Assembly (NCBI RefSeq): GCF_000720175.1
Contig: NZ_JOIX01000009.1
Location: 87,664-151,663 of the forward strand
Length of the DNA: 64,000 bases
Source: Streptomyces sp. NRRL S-337
GTDB lineage: Bacteria; Actinomycetota; Actinomycetes; Streptomycetales; Streptomycetaceae
Direction of reading: 5' to 3'
The notes below the pieces were generated by a model. It saw only the letters and a list, made by a program, of their open reading frames with translations. It searched no databases and was not told the DNA's origin. Below, piece by piece: positions 9,329 through 22,421 of this stretch. The position numbers and the translations under genes are program-made. The first letter of the stretch is position 1; every line of letters begins with the position of its first letter.

Positions 9329-10681
9329 GTGCCTGATATGGAGGACGGGGGAGTCACCGGGCGCGGCATACCCGTCGCGTCCGCCCGCCGGTCGCCCGCC
9401 CACGCGTCCGCCTGTGCGTCCGTGGAGTCGGTGTTCCGGGAGGAGCGCGGGCGGCTGCTCGCCTCCCTCGTCCGCCACTTCGGCGATCTCGACCTGGCCG
9501 AGGACGTCGCCTCCGAGGCCGTCGAGGCGGCGCTGGCGCACTGGCCGGCCGAGGGCGTTCCGGCCCGGCCAGGGGCCTGGCTGCTGACCACGGCGCGGCG
9601 CAAGGCCGTCGACCGGCTGCGGCGGGACCAGGCGTACGCCGCCCGCCTCGCCGTCCTGCAGGTGGAGGCTGACCGGGCTTCCCCCGCCCCGCCGCCCGCG
9701 GACGCCGACGGCGATCTGCCCGACGAGCGGTTGCAGCTGTTTTTCACCTGCGCCCACCCCGCGCTCGCGGCCGAGGACCGCACGGCGCTGACCCTGCGCT
9801 GCCTGGCCGGGCTCACCACACCCGAGGTGGCGCGGGCCCTTCTCGTCCCGGCCGCGACGATGGCCCAACGGATCGTGCGGGCGAAGAAGAAGATCCGCCA
9901 GGCGCGTATCCCGTTCCGTGTGCCCGGCGCCGATGAGCTGCCGGAGCGCCTGCCGGGAGTCCTCCAGGTCCTCTACTCGATCTTCACCGAGGGCTACGCG
10001 GCCAGCTCGGGCCCGCGGTTGCAGCGGATCGACCTCGCGGAAGAGGCCATCCGGCTGGCGCGCATCCTGCACCGGTTGATGCCCGCCGCACGGGAGGCCC
10101 ACGGCCTGCTCGGCCTCATGCTGCTGATCCACGCGCGACACGAGGCCCGGACCGGTCCGGACGGCGAACTCGTGCTGCTGGAGGACCAGGACCGCAGCCG
10201 CTGGGACCACACGATGATCAAGGAGGGGTGCAGGCTGGCGGTCTCCGCTCTCACTGGCGGACCGCCCGGCCCGTACGGCGTGCAGGCCGCCATCGCCGCC
10301 CTCCACGACGAGGCCGCCGACCTCGCCACCACCGACTGGCCGCAGGTCGTGGCACTCTACGACGTACTGCTCGCACTCGCCCCGTCCCCCGTCGTCGAGC
10401 TGAACCGGGCCGTGGCGGTGGCGATGCGAGATGGCCCGCAGGCGGGCCTCGCACTGCTCGACAAACTGGCCGGCGAGCCGCGGCTGCGCGGTCACCACCC
10501 CTACCCGGCCGCCCGGGGAGACCTGCTGCACCGGCTCGGCCGGCTGCCCGAGGCAGCGGCCGCCTACCAGGAAGCGCTCGATCTGGCCGGCACCGAACCC
10601 GAACGGGCCCACCTGCGACGCAGGCTGCACACGATCGAGCCGCCCGGCCCGGGCGACAGAGCAGACAAGACCAGCCCATGA
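9329..10681 (+). CDS. ECF42-type RNA polymerase sigma factor with C-terminal TPR-like extension
   Basis: The protein has 450 residues from the GTG at 9329. Sigma region 2 spans about 32-100 (VFREERGRLLASLVRHFGDL and GAWLLTTARRKAVDRLRRD). Region 4 spans about 133-190 (LTLRCLAGLTTPEVARALLV). A long helical C-terminal extension (about 200-450) contains TPR-like units such as VVELNRAVAVAMRDGPQAGL and GRLPEAAAAYQEALDLAG. No anti-sigma gene is adjacent, in keeping with ECF42, where the extension is thought to control activity. The first 30 residues are not conserved-looking and the ribosome binding site is weak, so the start could lie further in. The gene pair interrupts the priA-metK neighbourhood. 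Confidence 0.92.
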   Translation: MPDMEDGGVTGRGIPVASARRSPAHASACASVESVFREERGRLLASLVRHFGDLDLAEDVASEAVEAALAHWPAEGVPARPGAWLLTTARRKAVDRLRRDQAYAARLAVLQVEADRASPAPPPADADGDLPDERLQLFFTCAHPALAAEDRTALTLRCLAGLTTPEVARALLVPAATMAQRIVRAKKKIRQARIPFRVPGADELPERLPGVLQVLYSIFTEGYAASSGPRLQRIDLAEEAIRLARILHRLMPAAREAHGLLGLMLLIHARHEARTGPDGELVLLEDQDRSRWDHTMIKEGCRLAVSALTGGPPGPYGVQAAIAALHDEAADLATTDWPQVVALYDVLLALAPSPVVELNRAVAVAMRDGPQAGLALLDKLAGEPRLRGHHPYPAARGDLLHRLGRLPEAAAAYQEALDLAGTEPERAHLRRRLHTIEPPGPGDRADKTSP

Positions 10682-10748
10682 CCGGGCTGCACACGCGATG
10701 AGCTGGCCTTCGCCATAACCCCACGCCGAACACCTGGCGGTCACCGGC

Positions 10749-10796
10749 GCCGTACGTGCCTGAAGAACCCTCGGACACCTTCAAGGCACGTACGGC
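10749..10796 (+). terminator. long inverted repeat after the sigma-factor gene
   Basis: GCCGTACGTGCCT (10749-10761) pairs perfectly with AGGCACGTACGGC (10784-10796). Four further pairs (GAAG/CTTC) follow beyond a one-base bulge. It lies 68 nt after the sigma stop and is probably its terminator. Confidence 0.6.
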
Positions 10797-10897
10797 AATA
10801 TCTGGTGTCTGGCGAAAACCTGTCTGCACATACCCAGGCCCCCCTCGTCTCGGTGTCATCCATCGCGAAAAGTCACAGCGGAGCCCCGGGAATGCCG

Positions 10898-10930
10898 CCG
10901 GCCCCGTACCGCGGGGCGGTACGGGGCCGG
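10898..10930 (-). terminator. metK terminator hairpin
   Basis: A 15-bp perfect stem with core GGCCCCGTACCGC and a GGG loop starts 20 nt downstream of the metK stop on the minus strand. There is no T-run, as is usual for Streptomyces GC hairpins. Confidence 0.75.
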
Positions 10931-10950
10931 GGCCGTTGTCGGTGCGGTGC

Positions 10951-12159
10951 TTACAGGCCGGCGGCCTTCTTCAGCGCCTCGACGCGGTCGGTCCGCTCCC
11001 AGGTGAAGTCCTCCAGCTCACGGCCGAAGTGGCCGTAGGCGGCGGTCTGGGAGTAGATCGGGCGGAGCAGGTCGAGGTCGCGGATGATCGCGGCCGGGCG
11101 GAGGTCGAAGACCTCGGTGATGGCCTGCTCGATCTTGTCCGTGTCGACGGTGGCGGTGCCGAAGGTCTCGACGAAGAGACCGACCGGCTCGGCCTTGCCG
11201 ATGGCGTAGGCGACCTGGACCTCGCAGCGGGCGGCGAGGCCGGCGGCGACCACGTTCTTGGCGACCCAGCGCATGGCGTAGGCGGCCGAGCGGTCGACCT
11301 TGGACGGGTCCTTGCCGGAGAAGGCGCCGCCACCGTGGCGGGCCATACCGCCGTAGGTGTCGATGATGATCTTGCGGCCGGTCAGGCCGGCGTCGCCCAT
11401 CGGGCCGCCGATCTCGAAGCGGCCGGTGGGGTTGACCAGCAGGCGGTAGCCGTCGGTGTCCAGCTTGATGCCGTCCTCGACGAGCTGGTTGAGGACGTGC
11501 TCGACGACGAACTCGCGGATGTCGGGAGCGAGCAGCGAGTCGAGGTCGATGTCGCTGGCGTGCTGCGAGGAGACCACGACGGTGTCGAGGCGGACGGCCT
11601 TGTGGCCGTCGTACTCGATGGTGACCTGGGTCTTGCCGTCGGGGCGGAGGTAGGGGATGGTGCCGTTCTTCCGGACCTCGGACAGCCGGCGCGAGAGGCG
11701 GTGCGCGAGGTAGATCGGGAGCGGCATCAGCTCCGGCGTCTCGTCGCAGGCGTAGCCGAACATCAGGCCCTGGTCGCCCGCGCCCTGCCGGTCCAGCTCG
11801 TCGTCGTCGCCCTCGACGCGGTTCTCGTAGGCGGTGTCGACGCCCTGCGCGATGTCCGGGGACTGCGCGCCGATGGAGACCGAGACGCCGCAGGACGCGC
11901 CGTCGAAGCCCTTCTTGGACGAGTCGTAACCGATCTCGAGGATCTTGTTGCGGACGAGGTTGGGGATGTCGGCGTACGCCTTGGTCGTCACCTCGCCGGC
12001 CACGTGGACCAAGCCGGTGGTGATCAGCGTCTCGACGGCGACCCGGGAGGTGGGGTCCTCCTTCAGGAGCGCGTCGAGGATCGTGTCGCTGATCTGGTCA
12101 GCGATCTTGTCGGGGTGGCCCTCGGTGACGGACTCCGAGGTGAACAGGCGGCGGGACAC
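10951..12159 (-). CDS. metK: S-adenosylmethionine synthetase
   Basis: The 402-residue enzyme makes SAM from methionine and ATP. The full MAT signature is visible: [40 protein letters not shown] (methionine/ATP-binding motif), the P-loop-like [16 protein letters not shown], and a C-terminal [10 protein letters not shown]. The start is GTG at 12159, which gives [16 protein letters not shown] lies 4 nt upstream, and the ATG seen nearby is out of frame. SAM feeds rsmB and other methyltransferases. The 253-nt leader contains a hairpin (12206-12228). Confidence 0.98.
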   Translation of the reverse strand: MSRRLFTSESVTEGHPDKIADQISDTILDALLKEDPTSRVAVETLITTGLVHVAGEVTTKAYADIPNLVRNKILEIGYDSSKKGFDGASCGVSVSIGAQSPDIAQGVDTAYENRVEGDDDELDRQGAGDQGLMFGYACDETPELMPLPIYLAHRLSRRLSEVRKNGTIPYLRPDGKTQVTIEYDGHKAVRLDTVVVSSQHASDIDLDSLLAPDIREFVVEHVLNQLVEDGIKLDTDGYRLLVNPTGRFEIGGPMGDAGLTGRKIIIDTYGGMARHGGGAFSGKDPSKVDRSAAYAMRWVAKNVVAAGLAARCEVQVAYAIGKAEPVGLFVETFGTATVDTDKIEQAITEVFDLRPAAIIRDLDLLRPIYSQTAAYGHFGRELEDFTWERTDRVEALKKAAGL

Positions 12160-12205
12160 ATCGCTCCCTGGGGTTGCAGCGGCTGCTGGCTGATCATGGG
12201 CGGAA

Positions 12206-12228
12206 GGGCCGAGAGCTGCGCTCGGCCC
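12206..12228 (-). promoter_or_regulatory. hairpin in the metK leader
   Basis: GGGCCGAG and CTCGGCCC (8 bp, 7-nt loop) form a hairpin 46 nt upstream of the metK GTG. It does not match any SAM riboswitch pattern I can recognise. A regulatory role is only a possibility. Confidence 0.35.
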
Positions 12229-12412
12229 GATCCACTCGCCAGTTTATCGGTCGTATGCGGCGTTCGGGCACGCGGTCTCGATTTCTGGACCCCCCGTGAC
12301 CTGGGACACCACACCTCACGGTAGGACGATCACCGTGCGGGGGCGACATGGTCAAGGGAACACGCCCGATTTTGTGGGGCCGGTGGGGTGAAAGAGGAGA
12401 GGGTGTGCGGAT

Positions 12413-13651
12413 TCAGCGGCGATTCTCGGCCAGCCGGGGGGCGACGAGGTCCCACACCGTGTCCGCGAGGGCTTCCTTCGGGCCGTACGGGACCGGGGTC
12501 TCGGTGCCGTCGGCCGCAAGGATCACCGCCTCGTTCTCGGCCGAGCCGAACGCCTTGTGCTCGCCGACCTCGTTGACGACCAGCAGGTCACAGCCCTTGC
12601 GGGCGAGCTTGGCGCGCCCGTTGACGAGCACGTCGTCGGTCTCCGCGGCGAATCCCACCACCACCTGGCCGGGCCGGGCACGGTCGGCGGACAGCTCGGC
12701 GAGGATGTCCGGATTACGGACCAGCACGATCGGCTCCGGCTCCTGGCCCTCCACCTTCTTGATCTTGGCGGTGGTGTAGACGGCGGGCCGGAAGTCGGCG
12801 ACCGCGGCCGCCATGACCACGGCGTCGGCGTCCGCGGCGGCCTTCAGCACGGCCTCCCGGAGCTGGCGGGCGGTGCCGACCGGGACCACGTCCACGCCCA
12901 CGGGGTCGGGCAGCTCGGTGTTGCCGGCGACGAGGGTGACCCGGGCACCGCGCGCGGCCGCCGTGGCCGCGAGCGCGTAGCCCTGCTTCCCGGAGGAGCG
13001 GTTGCCCAGGTAGCGGACGGGGTCCAGGGGCTCGCGGGTGCCGCCGGCACTGACCACGACATGGCGTCCGGCGAGGTCCGTCACGGCGGCCCCCTCGGCC
13101 CCACGGGCCAGCACCCGGCGGCACAGGGCGAAGATCTCCACCGGGTCGGGGAACCGGCCCTTGCCGGTGTCGACGCCGGTCAGCCGGCCGACCGCGGGCT
13201 CCACGACGATCGCTCCGCGGCGGCGCAGCGTGGCCACGTTCTCCTGGGTGGCCGGGTTCTCCCACATCTCGGTGTGCATCGCCGGGGCGAAGATCACCGG
13301 ACAGCGGGCGGTCAGCAGGGTGTTGGTCAAGAGGTCGTCGGCGAGGCCGTGGGCGGCCTTGGCCAGCATGTCGGCGGTGGCCGGGGCGACCACGACGAGG
13401 TCCGCGGCCTGGCCGATCCGGACGTGCGGGACCTCGTGGACGGATTCCCAGACCTCGGTGGCGGCCGGGTGGCCGGACAGCGCCGACCAGGTGGCCTCGC
13501 CGACGAAGTGCAGCGCCGAGGCGGTCGGCACCACCCGGACGTCGTGCCCGGACTCGGTCAGCCGGCGCAGCAGCTCGCACGCCTTGTACGCGGCGATCCC
13601 GCCGCTGACCCCCAGGACGACCCTGGGCCGCTCCCGCTCCCGCTTGTCCAT
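12413..13651 (-). CDS. coaBC: bifunctional phosphopantothenoylcysteine decarboxylase / phosphopantothenate-cysteine ligase
   Basis: The 412-residue fusion catalyses two steps of coenzyme A synthesis. The N-terminal flavoprotein domain (CoaC) shows VVLGVSGGIAAYKACEL, the catalytic-His region SVHEVPHVRIGQAADLVVVAPAT, and the substrate clamp FAPAMHTEMWENPATQ. The C-terminal ligase (CoaB) shows VVVSAGGTREPLDPVR, RYLGNRSSGKQGYALA and AAVADFRPA. The ATG at 13651 opens directly on the conserved flavoprotein start. rpoZ and gmk lie upstream on the same strand, a linkage common in actinobacteria, but a strong hairpin separates it from rpoZ. Confidence 0.97.
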   Translation of the reverse strand: MDKRERERPRVVLGVSGGIAAYKACELLRRLTESGHDVRVVPTASALHFVGEATWSALSGHPAATEVWESVHEVPHVRIGQAADLVVVAPATADMLAKAAHGLADDLLTNTLLTARCPVIFAPAMHTEMWENPATQENVATLRRRGAIVVEPAVGRLTGVDTGKGRFPDPVEIFALCRRVLARGAEGAAVTDLAGRHVVVSAGGTREPLDPVRYLGNRSSGKQGYALAATAAARGARVTLVAGNTELPDPVGVDVVPVGTARQLREAVLKAAADADAVVMAAAVADFRPAVYTTAKIKKVEGQEPEPIVLVRNPDILAELSADRARPGQVVVGFAAETDDVLVNGRAKLARKGCDLLVVNEVGEHKAFGSAENEAVILAADGTETPVPYGPKEALADTVWDLVAPRLAENRR

Positions 13652-13724
13652 CGCTTCGCCGCTCCCCGAGCTTTCGGTCCGCACCACGTCCGTAGCGCCT
13701 CTGTAGTCCCTATGACACACCAAA

Positions 13725-13749
13725 GGCCCGGCGGTCGTGCCGCCGGGCC
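13725..13749 (-). terminator. hairpin between rpoZ and coaBC
   Basis: A 10-bp perfect stem (GGCCCGGCGG / CCGCCGGGCC) with loop TCGTG starts 22 nt past the rpoZ stop. It probably ends or reduces rpoZ transcription before coaBC. Confidence 0.7.
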
Positions 13750-13771
13750 CTGGATGAACTGCTGCTACCGC

Positions 13772-14044
13772 CTACTGGGCCGGGCCCTCGATGGACTCGG
13801 AGGTCAGCAGACCCGCGTTGATCTCGCGCAGCGCGATCGACAGGGGCTTCTCGTGGACGTGGGTGTCCACGAGCGGGCCGACGTACTCCAGCAGGCCCTC
13901 GCCGAGCTGGGAGTAGTACGCGTTGATCTGGCGCGCGCGCTTGGCGGCGTAGATCACGAGGCTGTACTTCGAGTCGGTGGCCTCGAGAAGCTCATCAATG
14001 GGCGGGTTGATGATGCCCTCGGGAGCGGTAATGGAAGAGGACAC
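13772..14044 (-). CDS. rpoZ: RNA polymerase omega subunit
   Basis: The 90-residue protein binds beta-prime and stabilises core RNA polymerase. The omega pattern is clear: [20 protein letters not shown], then [14 protein letters not shown] and [14 protein letters not shown]. The start is GTG at 14044. It lies just downstream of gmk on the same strand, the usual gmk-rpoZ order. Confidence 0.97.
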   Translation of the reverse strand: MSSSITAPEGIINPPIDELLEATDSKYSLVIYAAKRARQINAYYSQLGEGLLEYVGPLVDTHVHEKPLSIALREINAGLLTSESIEGPAQ

Positions 14045-14162
14045 TCTCTACCTTCCGAAAGGGGATGAAGCCTGGGTGTCATGCACCCGGCCGTCGTACG
14101 GGCCGGCGCAAAGTCTGTGCGTCCGGAGCCGGAGCGGCTCCACGGGGTCAGCCGCTGGTGCT

Positions 14163-14771
14163 CTAGTCCCCGGATCGATGCAGCATCAAGGCTAGCAGCT
14201 CACGGCTCACGTCCTCGACGGAGGTGTTGACGCACGTCACGTCGAACTCCTTCTCCGCGGCCAGCTCGACCCGGGCCACCTCCAGGCGGCGCTCGATGAC
14301 CTCGGGCGCCTCCGTGCCCCGGCCGGTGAGCCGGCGGACCAGCTCCTCCCAGCTCGGCGGGGCGAGGAAGACCAGCTGGGCCTCGGGCATGGACTCCCGG
14401 ACCTGGCGGGCGCCCTGCAGGTCGATCTCCAGCAGGACCGGCTCGCCGGCCGCCAGGCGGTCCAGGACCGCCTGGCGCGGGGTGCCGTAGCGGTTGCCCG
14501 CGAACTCGGCCCATTCGAGCAGCTCGCCGTTGGCGATCAGCTTGTCGAACTCCTCGTCGTCGACGAAGAAGTACTGGACGCCGTGCCGCTCTCCGGGTCG
14601 CGGGGAGCGGGTGGTGGCCGAGACCGAGAGCCAGACCTCGGGATGGACCTTGCGCATATGCGCGACGACCGTGCTCTTGCCGACCCCAGAGGGGCCGGAG
14701 AGCACGGTCAGTCGCGGTTGTCTGGCCGGGGGGCCGGCGGGGGTCGTCCCCCGGGAGACTGCAGAACTCAT
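14163..14771 (-). CDS. gmk: guanylate kinase
   Basis: The 202-residue enzyme phosphorylates GMP to GDP with ATP. The P-loop GPSGVGKST is near residues 26-34. It is followed by [21 protein letters not shown] (GMP-binding), the [17 protein letters not shown] segment and [11 protein letters not shown]. Length is normal with a short extra N-terminal tail. The ATG at 14771 gives MSSAVSRG. It precedes rpoZ and follows sihF on the same strand. Confidence 0.97.
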   Translation of the reverse strand: MSSAVSRGTTPAGPPARQPRLTVLSGPSGVGKSTVVAHMRKVHPEVWLSVSATTRSPRPGERHGVQYFFVDDEEFDKLIANGELLEWAEFAGNRYGTPRQAVLDRLAAGEPVLLEIDLQGARQVRESMPEAQLVFLAPPSWEELVRRLTGRGTEAPEVIERRLEVARVELAAEKEFDVTCVNTSVEDVSRELLALMLHRSGD

Positions 14772-14809
14772 GCAGCGATTATTCCAGCTTCCCGGCGATG
14801 CCGGAAAAT

Positions 14810-15136
14810 TCAGCCGGAAGCGCTGCCGCCGAATTCGCGCTCCAGTGCCGCGATCTGGTTGGAGCCAAGGCCCCGGACGCGGCGGCTCTCGGAGATCCCG
14901 AGCCGCTCCATGAGCTGCTTGGCACGGACCTTGCCCACGCCGGGCAGGGACTCCAGGAGGGCGGAGACCTTCATCTTGCCGATGACGTCGTTCTTCTGGC
15001 CCTGCTGGATGACCTCGTGGAGGGAAGCACCGGAGTGCTTGAGCCGATTCTTGACCTCGGCGCGCTCCCGGCGAGCCGCGGCGGCCTTCTCGAGCGCGGC
15101 TGCGCGCTGTTCAGGGGTAAGGGGCGGAAGAGCCAC
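14810..15136 (-). CDS. sihF: integration host factor, actinobacterial type (sIHF/mIHF)
   Basis: The 108-residue nucleoid-associated protein matches Streptomyces sIHF. It has a long N-terminal helix ([22 protein letters not shown]) and [14 protein letters not shown]. The helix-two-turn-helix [22 protein letters not shown] then binds the DNA backbone. It is unrelated to E. coli IHF. The start is GTG at 15136 with GAGG upstream. In Streptomyces it affects nucleoid compaction, sporulation and antibiotic production. The gap to pyrF contains the pyr terminator, so it has its own promoter. Confidence 0.96.
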   Translation of the reverse strand: MALPPLTPEQRAAALEKAAAARRERAEVKNRLKHSGASLHEVIQQGQKNDVIGKMKVSALLESLPGVGKVRAKQLMERLGISESRRVRGLGSNQIAALEREFGGSASG

Positions 15137-15291
15137 GCCTACGTCACCTCGGATGTCGAACTGTCGGATACGGACCGGTGTGGAACCTAGTCGCCCCGCA
15201 CCTGCGGAGCAACGAGCAACGCGCTTGCGTGCACTGCTCTCGACGGAGACTAGCGGCCGAGCGCGCCGGAGTCAGCGAGAACAGACGAAAA

Positions 15292-15319
15292 GTCCTGGTC
15301 AGACTCTGCTGACCAGGAC
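15292..15319 (-). terminator. intrinsic terminator of the pyr operon
   Basis: GTCCTGGTCAG and CTGACCAGGAC form an 11-bp perfect stem with a 6-nt loop, 23 nt beyond the pyrF stop. On the minus strand it is followed at once by TTTTCG. This is a classical intrinsic terminator, uncommon in such GC-rich DNA. Confidence 0.88.
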
Positions 15320-15342
15320 AATTCGGGACCAAACTCCTCGTC

Positions 15343-16196
15343 TTACGGTGCCTGATCGAGCGCGGTGCGCACTTCCTCGGTGAATCGGTCCGCCGCGGCA
15401 CGCAGTCCGGCGGCGTCCGGACCGTGCTTCAGCACCCCCCGGCTGACGCTGGGGAGGACGTTTCCGGCCGCGGCGCCGAAGACGGTCGGCAGGTCGGCCG
15501 GGGTGGCGCCCTGCGCACCGATGCCGGGAGCCAGCAGCGGGCCGTTGATCGCCAGATCGAACGAGGAGAGATCGCCGAGGGTGGCGCCGACCACCGCACC
15601 GAAGGAGCCCAGCGGCTCGGCGCCGGCGTTCTCGGCGGCGAGATGGCCGAGCATGGTCGCCGCGAGGGTCCGGCCGTCCTCGCGGACCGCGCGCTGGACC
15701 TCGGCGCCCTCGGGGTTGGAGGTCAGCGCCAGCACGAACAGGCCCGCGCCGCTCTCCCGGGCCAGGTCGGCGGCCGGCTTCAGCGAGCCGTAGCCGAGGT
15801 ACGGGGAGACCGTCAGGGCGTCCGAGAACAGCGGCGAGTCCGGGCGCAGATAGGTCTCGGCGTAGGCCGCCATGGTGGAGCCGATGTCGCCGCGCTTGGC
15901 GTCCATGAGCACCAGCGCGCCGCGCTCGCGGGCCTCGACGACCGCGGTCTCCAGCACGGCCAGGCCGCGCGAGCCGAACCGCTCGAAGAACGCGGACTGC
16001 GGTTTGAAGACGGCGACGTGCTCGCCGAGCGCCTCGACGACGGTGCGGGTGAACCGGGCCAGGCCCGCGACGTCGTCGTTCAGGCCCCAGTCGGCCAGCA
16101 GCGAGGAGTGCGGGTCGATGCCGACGCAGAGCGGCCCGCGCTCGTCCATGGCGCGGCGGAGGCGGGTACCGAAGGGCTGCAAGGGCTCCGGGCCGG

Positions 16197-16200
<4 letters not shown>
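15343..16200 (-). CDS. pyrF: orotidine 5'-phosphate decarboxylase
   Basis: The 285-residue enzyme converts OMP to UMP, the last step of de novo UMP synthesis. LCVGIDPHSSLL, the catalytic LMDAKRGDIGSTM with the active-site Asp-Lys-Asp, and TVSPYLGYGSLKP identify the PyrF type 2 subfamily. The GTG at 16200 is used: it overlaps the pyrD stop by 4 nt (GTGA), giving translational coupling. It is the last gene of the pyr operon. Confidence 0.97.
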
Positions 16201-17306
<1,106 letters not shown>

Positions 17307-17327
17307 GGTGGTGTGTGTCCTCACGAA

Positions 17328-17355
17328 GAGGGGGACACCGGTCGGTGTCCCCCTC
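17328..17355 (-). terminator. hairpin between carB and pyrD
   Basis: GAGGGGGACACC and GGTGTCCCCCTC form a 12-bp perfect stem with loop GGTC, only 8 nt after the carB stop. It has no T-run. It could be a partial terminator or an RNA stability element that sets pyrDF levels below carAB. Confidence 0.6.
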
Positions 17356-17363
17356 AAGGGCTG

Positions 17364-20664
<3,301 letters not shown>

Positions 20665-20672
<8 letters not shown>

Positions 20673-21822
20673 GCTGGCCCTCCATCAGGGATACGAAGCG
20701 GTCGAAGAGGTACGCGGCGTCGTGCGGACCCGCGGCGGCTTCGGGGTGGTACTGGACGCTGAAGGCCGGCTGGTCGAGGAGGTGCAGACCCTCCACCACG
20801 TTGTCATTGAGGCAGACGTGGGAGACCTCGGCGCGGCCGAAGGGGGTGTCGGAAACCTTGTCGAGCGGGGCGTCGACGGCGAATCCGTGGTTGTGCGCGG
20901 TGACCTCGACCTTGCCGGTCGTGCGGTCCTGGACCGGCTGGTTGATCCCGCGGTGGCCGTACTTGAGCTTGTAGGTGCCGAAGCCCAGGGCACGGCCGAG
21001 GATCTGGTTGCCGAAGCAGATGCCGAAGAGCGGGGTCTTGCGCTCCAGCACGCCGCGCATGACGGAGACCGGGTGGTCGGCGGTGGCCGGGTCGCCCGGG
21101 CCGTTGGAGAAGAACACACCGTCGGGGTTGACGGCGTAGACGTCCTCGACGGTCGCCGTCGCCGGCAGCACGTGCACCTCGATGCCGCGCTCGGCCATGC
21201 GGTGCGGGGTCATGCCCTTGATGCCGAGGTCGACGGCGGCGACGGTGAACTTCTTCTCGCCGATCGCCGGGACGACGTAGGCCTCCTTGGTGGCGACCTG
21301 CGTGGAGAGGTCGGCGCCCTTCATCTCGGGGGCCTGACGCACCTTGGCGAGCATGGTGCCCGCGTCGGGCAGCGCGTCGCCGGAGAAGATCCCGACCCGC
21401 ATGGCGCCGCGCTCGCGCAGGTGGCGGGTGAGCGCGCGGGTGTCGACGCCGCTGATGCCGACGACGCCCTGGGTGGTGAGTTCCTCGTCCAGGGAGCGCA
21501 CCGAGCGCCAGTTGGACGGGATCCGGGCGGGGTCGCGGACCACGTAACCGGCGACCCAGATCCGCTGCGACTCGGGGTCCTCGTCGTTGACCCCGGTGTT
21601 GCCGATGTGCGGGGCTGTCATGACGACGACCTGGCGGTGGTACGAGGGGTCGGTCAGCGTCTCCTGGTAGCCGGTCATGCCGGTGGAGAACACCGCTTCG
21701 CCGAAGGTCTCCCCCACGGCCCCGTAGGCACGACCGCTGAACGTGCGGCCGTCCTCCAGGACAAGTACGGCGGGAAGCGCCTTGTTCCTCTGAGAGGAGC
21801 TTCCCCTGGTGGAGGTCGTCAT
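20665..21822 (-). CDS. carA: carbamoyl-phosphate synthase small (glutaminase) subunit
   Basis: The 385-residue subunit hydrolyses glutamine and passes ammonia to CarB. The N-terminal CarA domain has [14 protein letters not shown]. The class I glutamine amidotransferase domain carries [12 protein letters not shown] with the nucleophilic Cys, GHRGINQPV, and [14 protein letters not shown] with the catalytic His-Glu. The ATG at 21822 overlaps the stop of the upstream PH-like gene by 4 nt (ATGA). carB overlaps its 3' end. Confidence 0.98.
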
Positions 21823-22421
21823 CGTGCGCCTTCCGTTTCGCTCTGCTCGGTGGTGTTTCGGGTGGTGCTGGTGGGGGCGGTGCTCAGTGCGGTGAGGGCC
21901 TCGACCCAGGCGGGGTGCTCCTCCGCCCGGTCGGAGCGGAAACCGGAGTCGAGCTCCTGGTCCCCGTGCTGCCAGGTGACGACGAGCAGGCCGCCCTCGG
22001 TGAGGACCTTGCCGGCGATGCCCTTGTCGAGGCGGGCGCCGCGCAGCGCGGCGGCCGGCACGAAGAAGTCCGTCGCGCCCGGCCGTACGACGTCCAGGCC
22101 CGCCTCGGTGAGGGTCAGCTCGACCCGGCTACGGGTACCCAGGCCGTGGGCCACGATCCGGTCGAGCCACTGCCCGGCCGTGGTGGAGCCGTGGTAGCGC
22201 CCGCTGAGCGTCAGCTTCGGCTCCCCCACGTCCTCGGGGGTGGACGGCAGCTCGGGCAGGTCGCCCTGGAGCGTGCCGCGCCACTTCCAGCCCTGACGCA
22301 TCAGCCAGTAGACGAACGCGACCAGGACCAGCAGGCCGGCGACCCAGCCGAGCCGTGCCGCCCAGTCGGTGACCGGCGCAGACCGCTGCGCCTCGGCCAG
22401 TTGGATCAGTGGAGGAGTCAC
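21819..22421 (-). CDS. PH-like domain membrane protein embedded in the pyr operon
   Basis: The 200-residue protein has one transmembrane segment ([18 protein letters not shown], about residues 24-41). A cytoplasmic domain follows with beta-strand-rich PH-like features ([53 protein letters not shown]). The tail is Ser/Thr-rich and probably flexible. No catalytic motif is visible and the function is unknown. It overlaps both pyrC (GTGA) and carA (ATGA) by 4 nt, so it is translated as part of the pyrimidine operon. Orthologues occupy this place in other Streptomyces. Confidence 0.85.
   Translation of the reverse strand: MTPPLIQLAEAQRSAPVTDWAARLGWVAGLLVLVAFVYWLMRQGWKWRGTLQGDLPELPSTPEDVGEPKLTLSGRYHGSTTAGQWLDRIVAHGLGTRSRVELTLTEAGLDVVRPGATDFFVPAAALRGARLDKGIAGKVLTEGGLLVVTWQHGDQELDSGFRSDRAEEHPAWVEALTALSTAPTSTTRNTTEQSETEGAR

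Noticed and set aside
10756..12324. Plus-strand frame of about 520 codons opposite metK
   Set aside because: It is a repetitive Val/Asp/Gly composition typical of the antisense of a GC-rich gene; metK is unambiguous.
12160..12412. Possible SAM riboswitch upstream of metK
   Set aside because: Only one simple hairpin is visible and none of the conserved SAM-I, SAM-II or SAM-IV core blocks could be found by eye.
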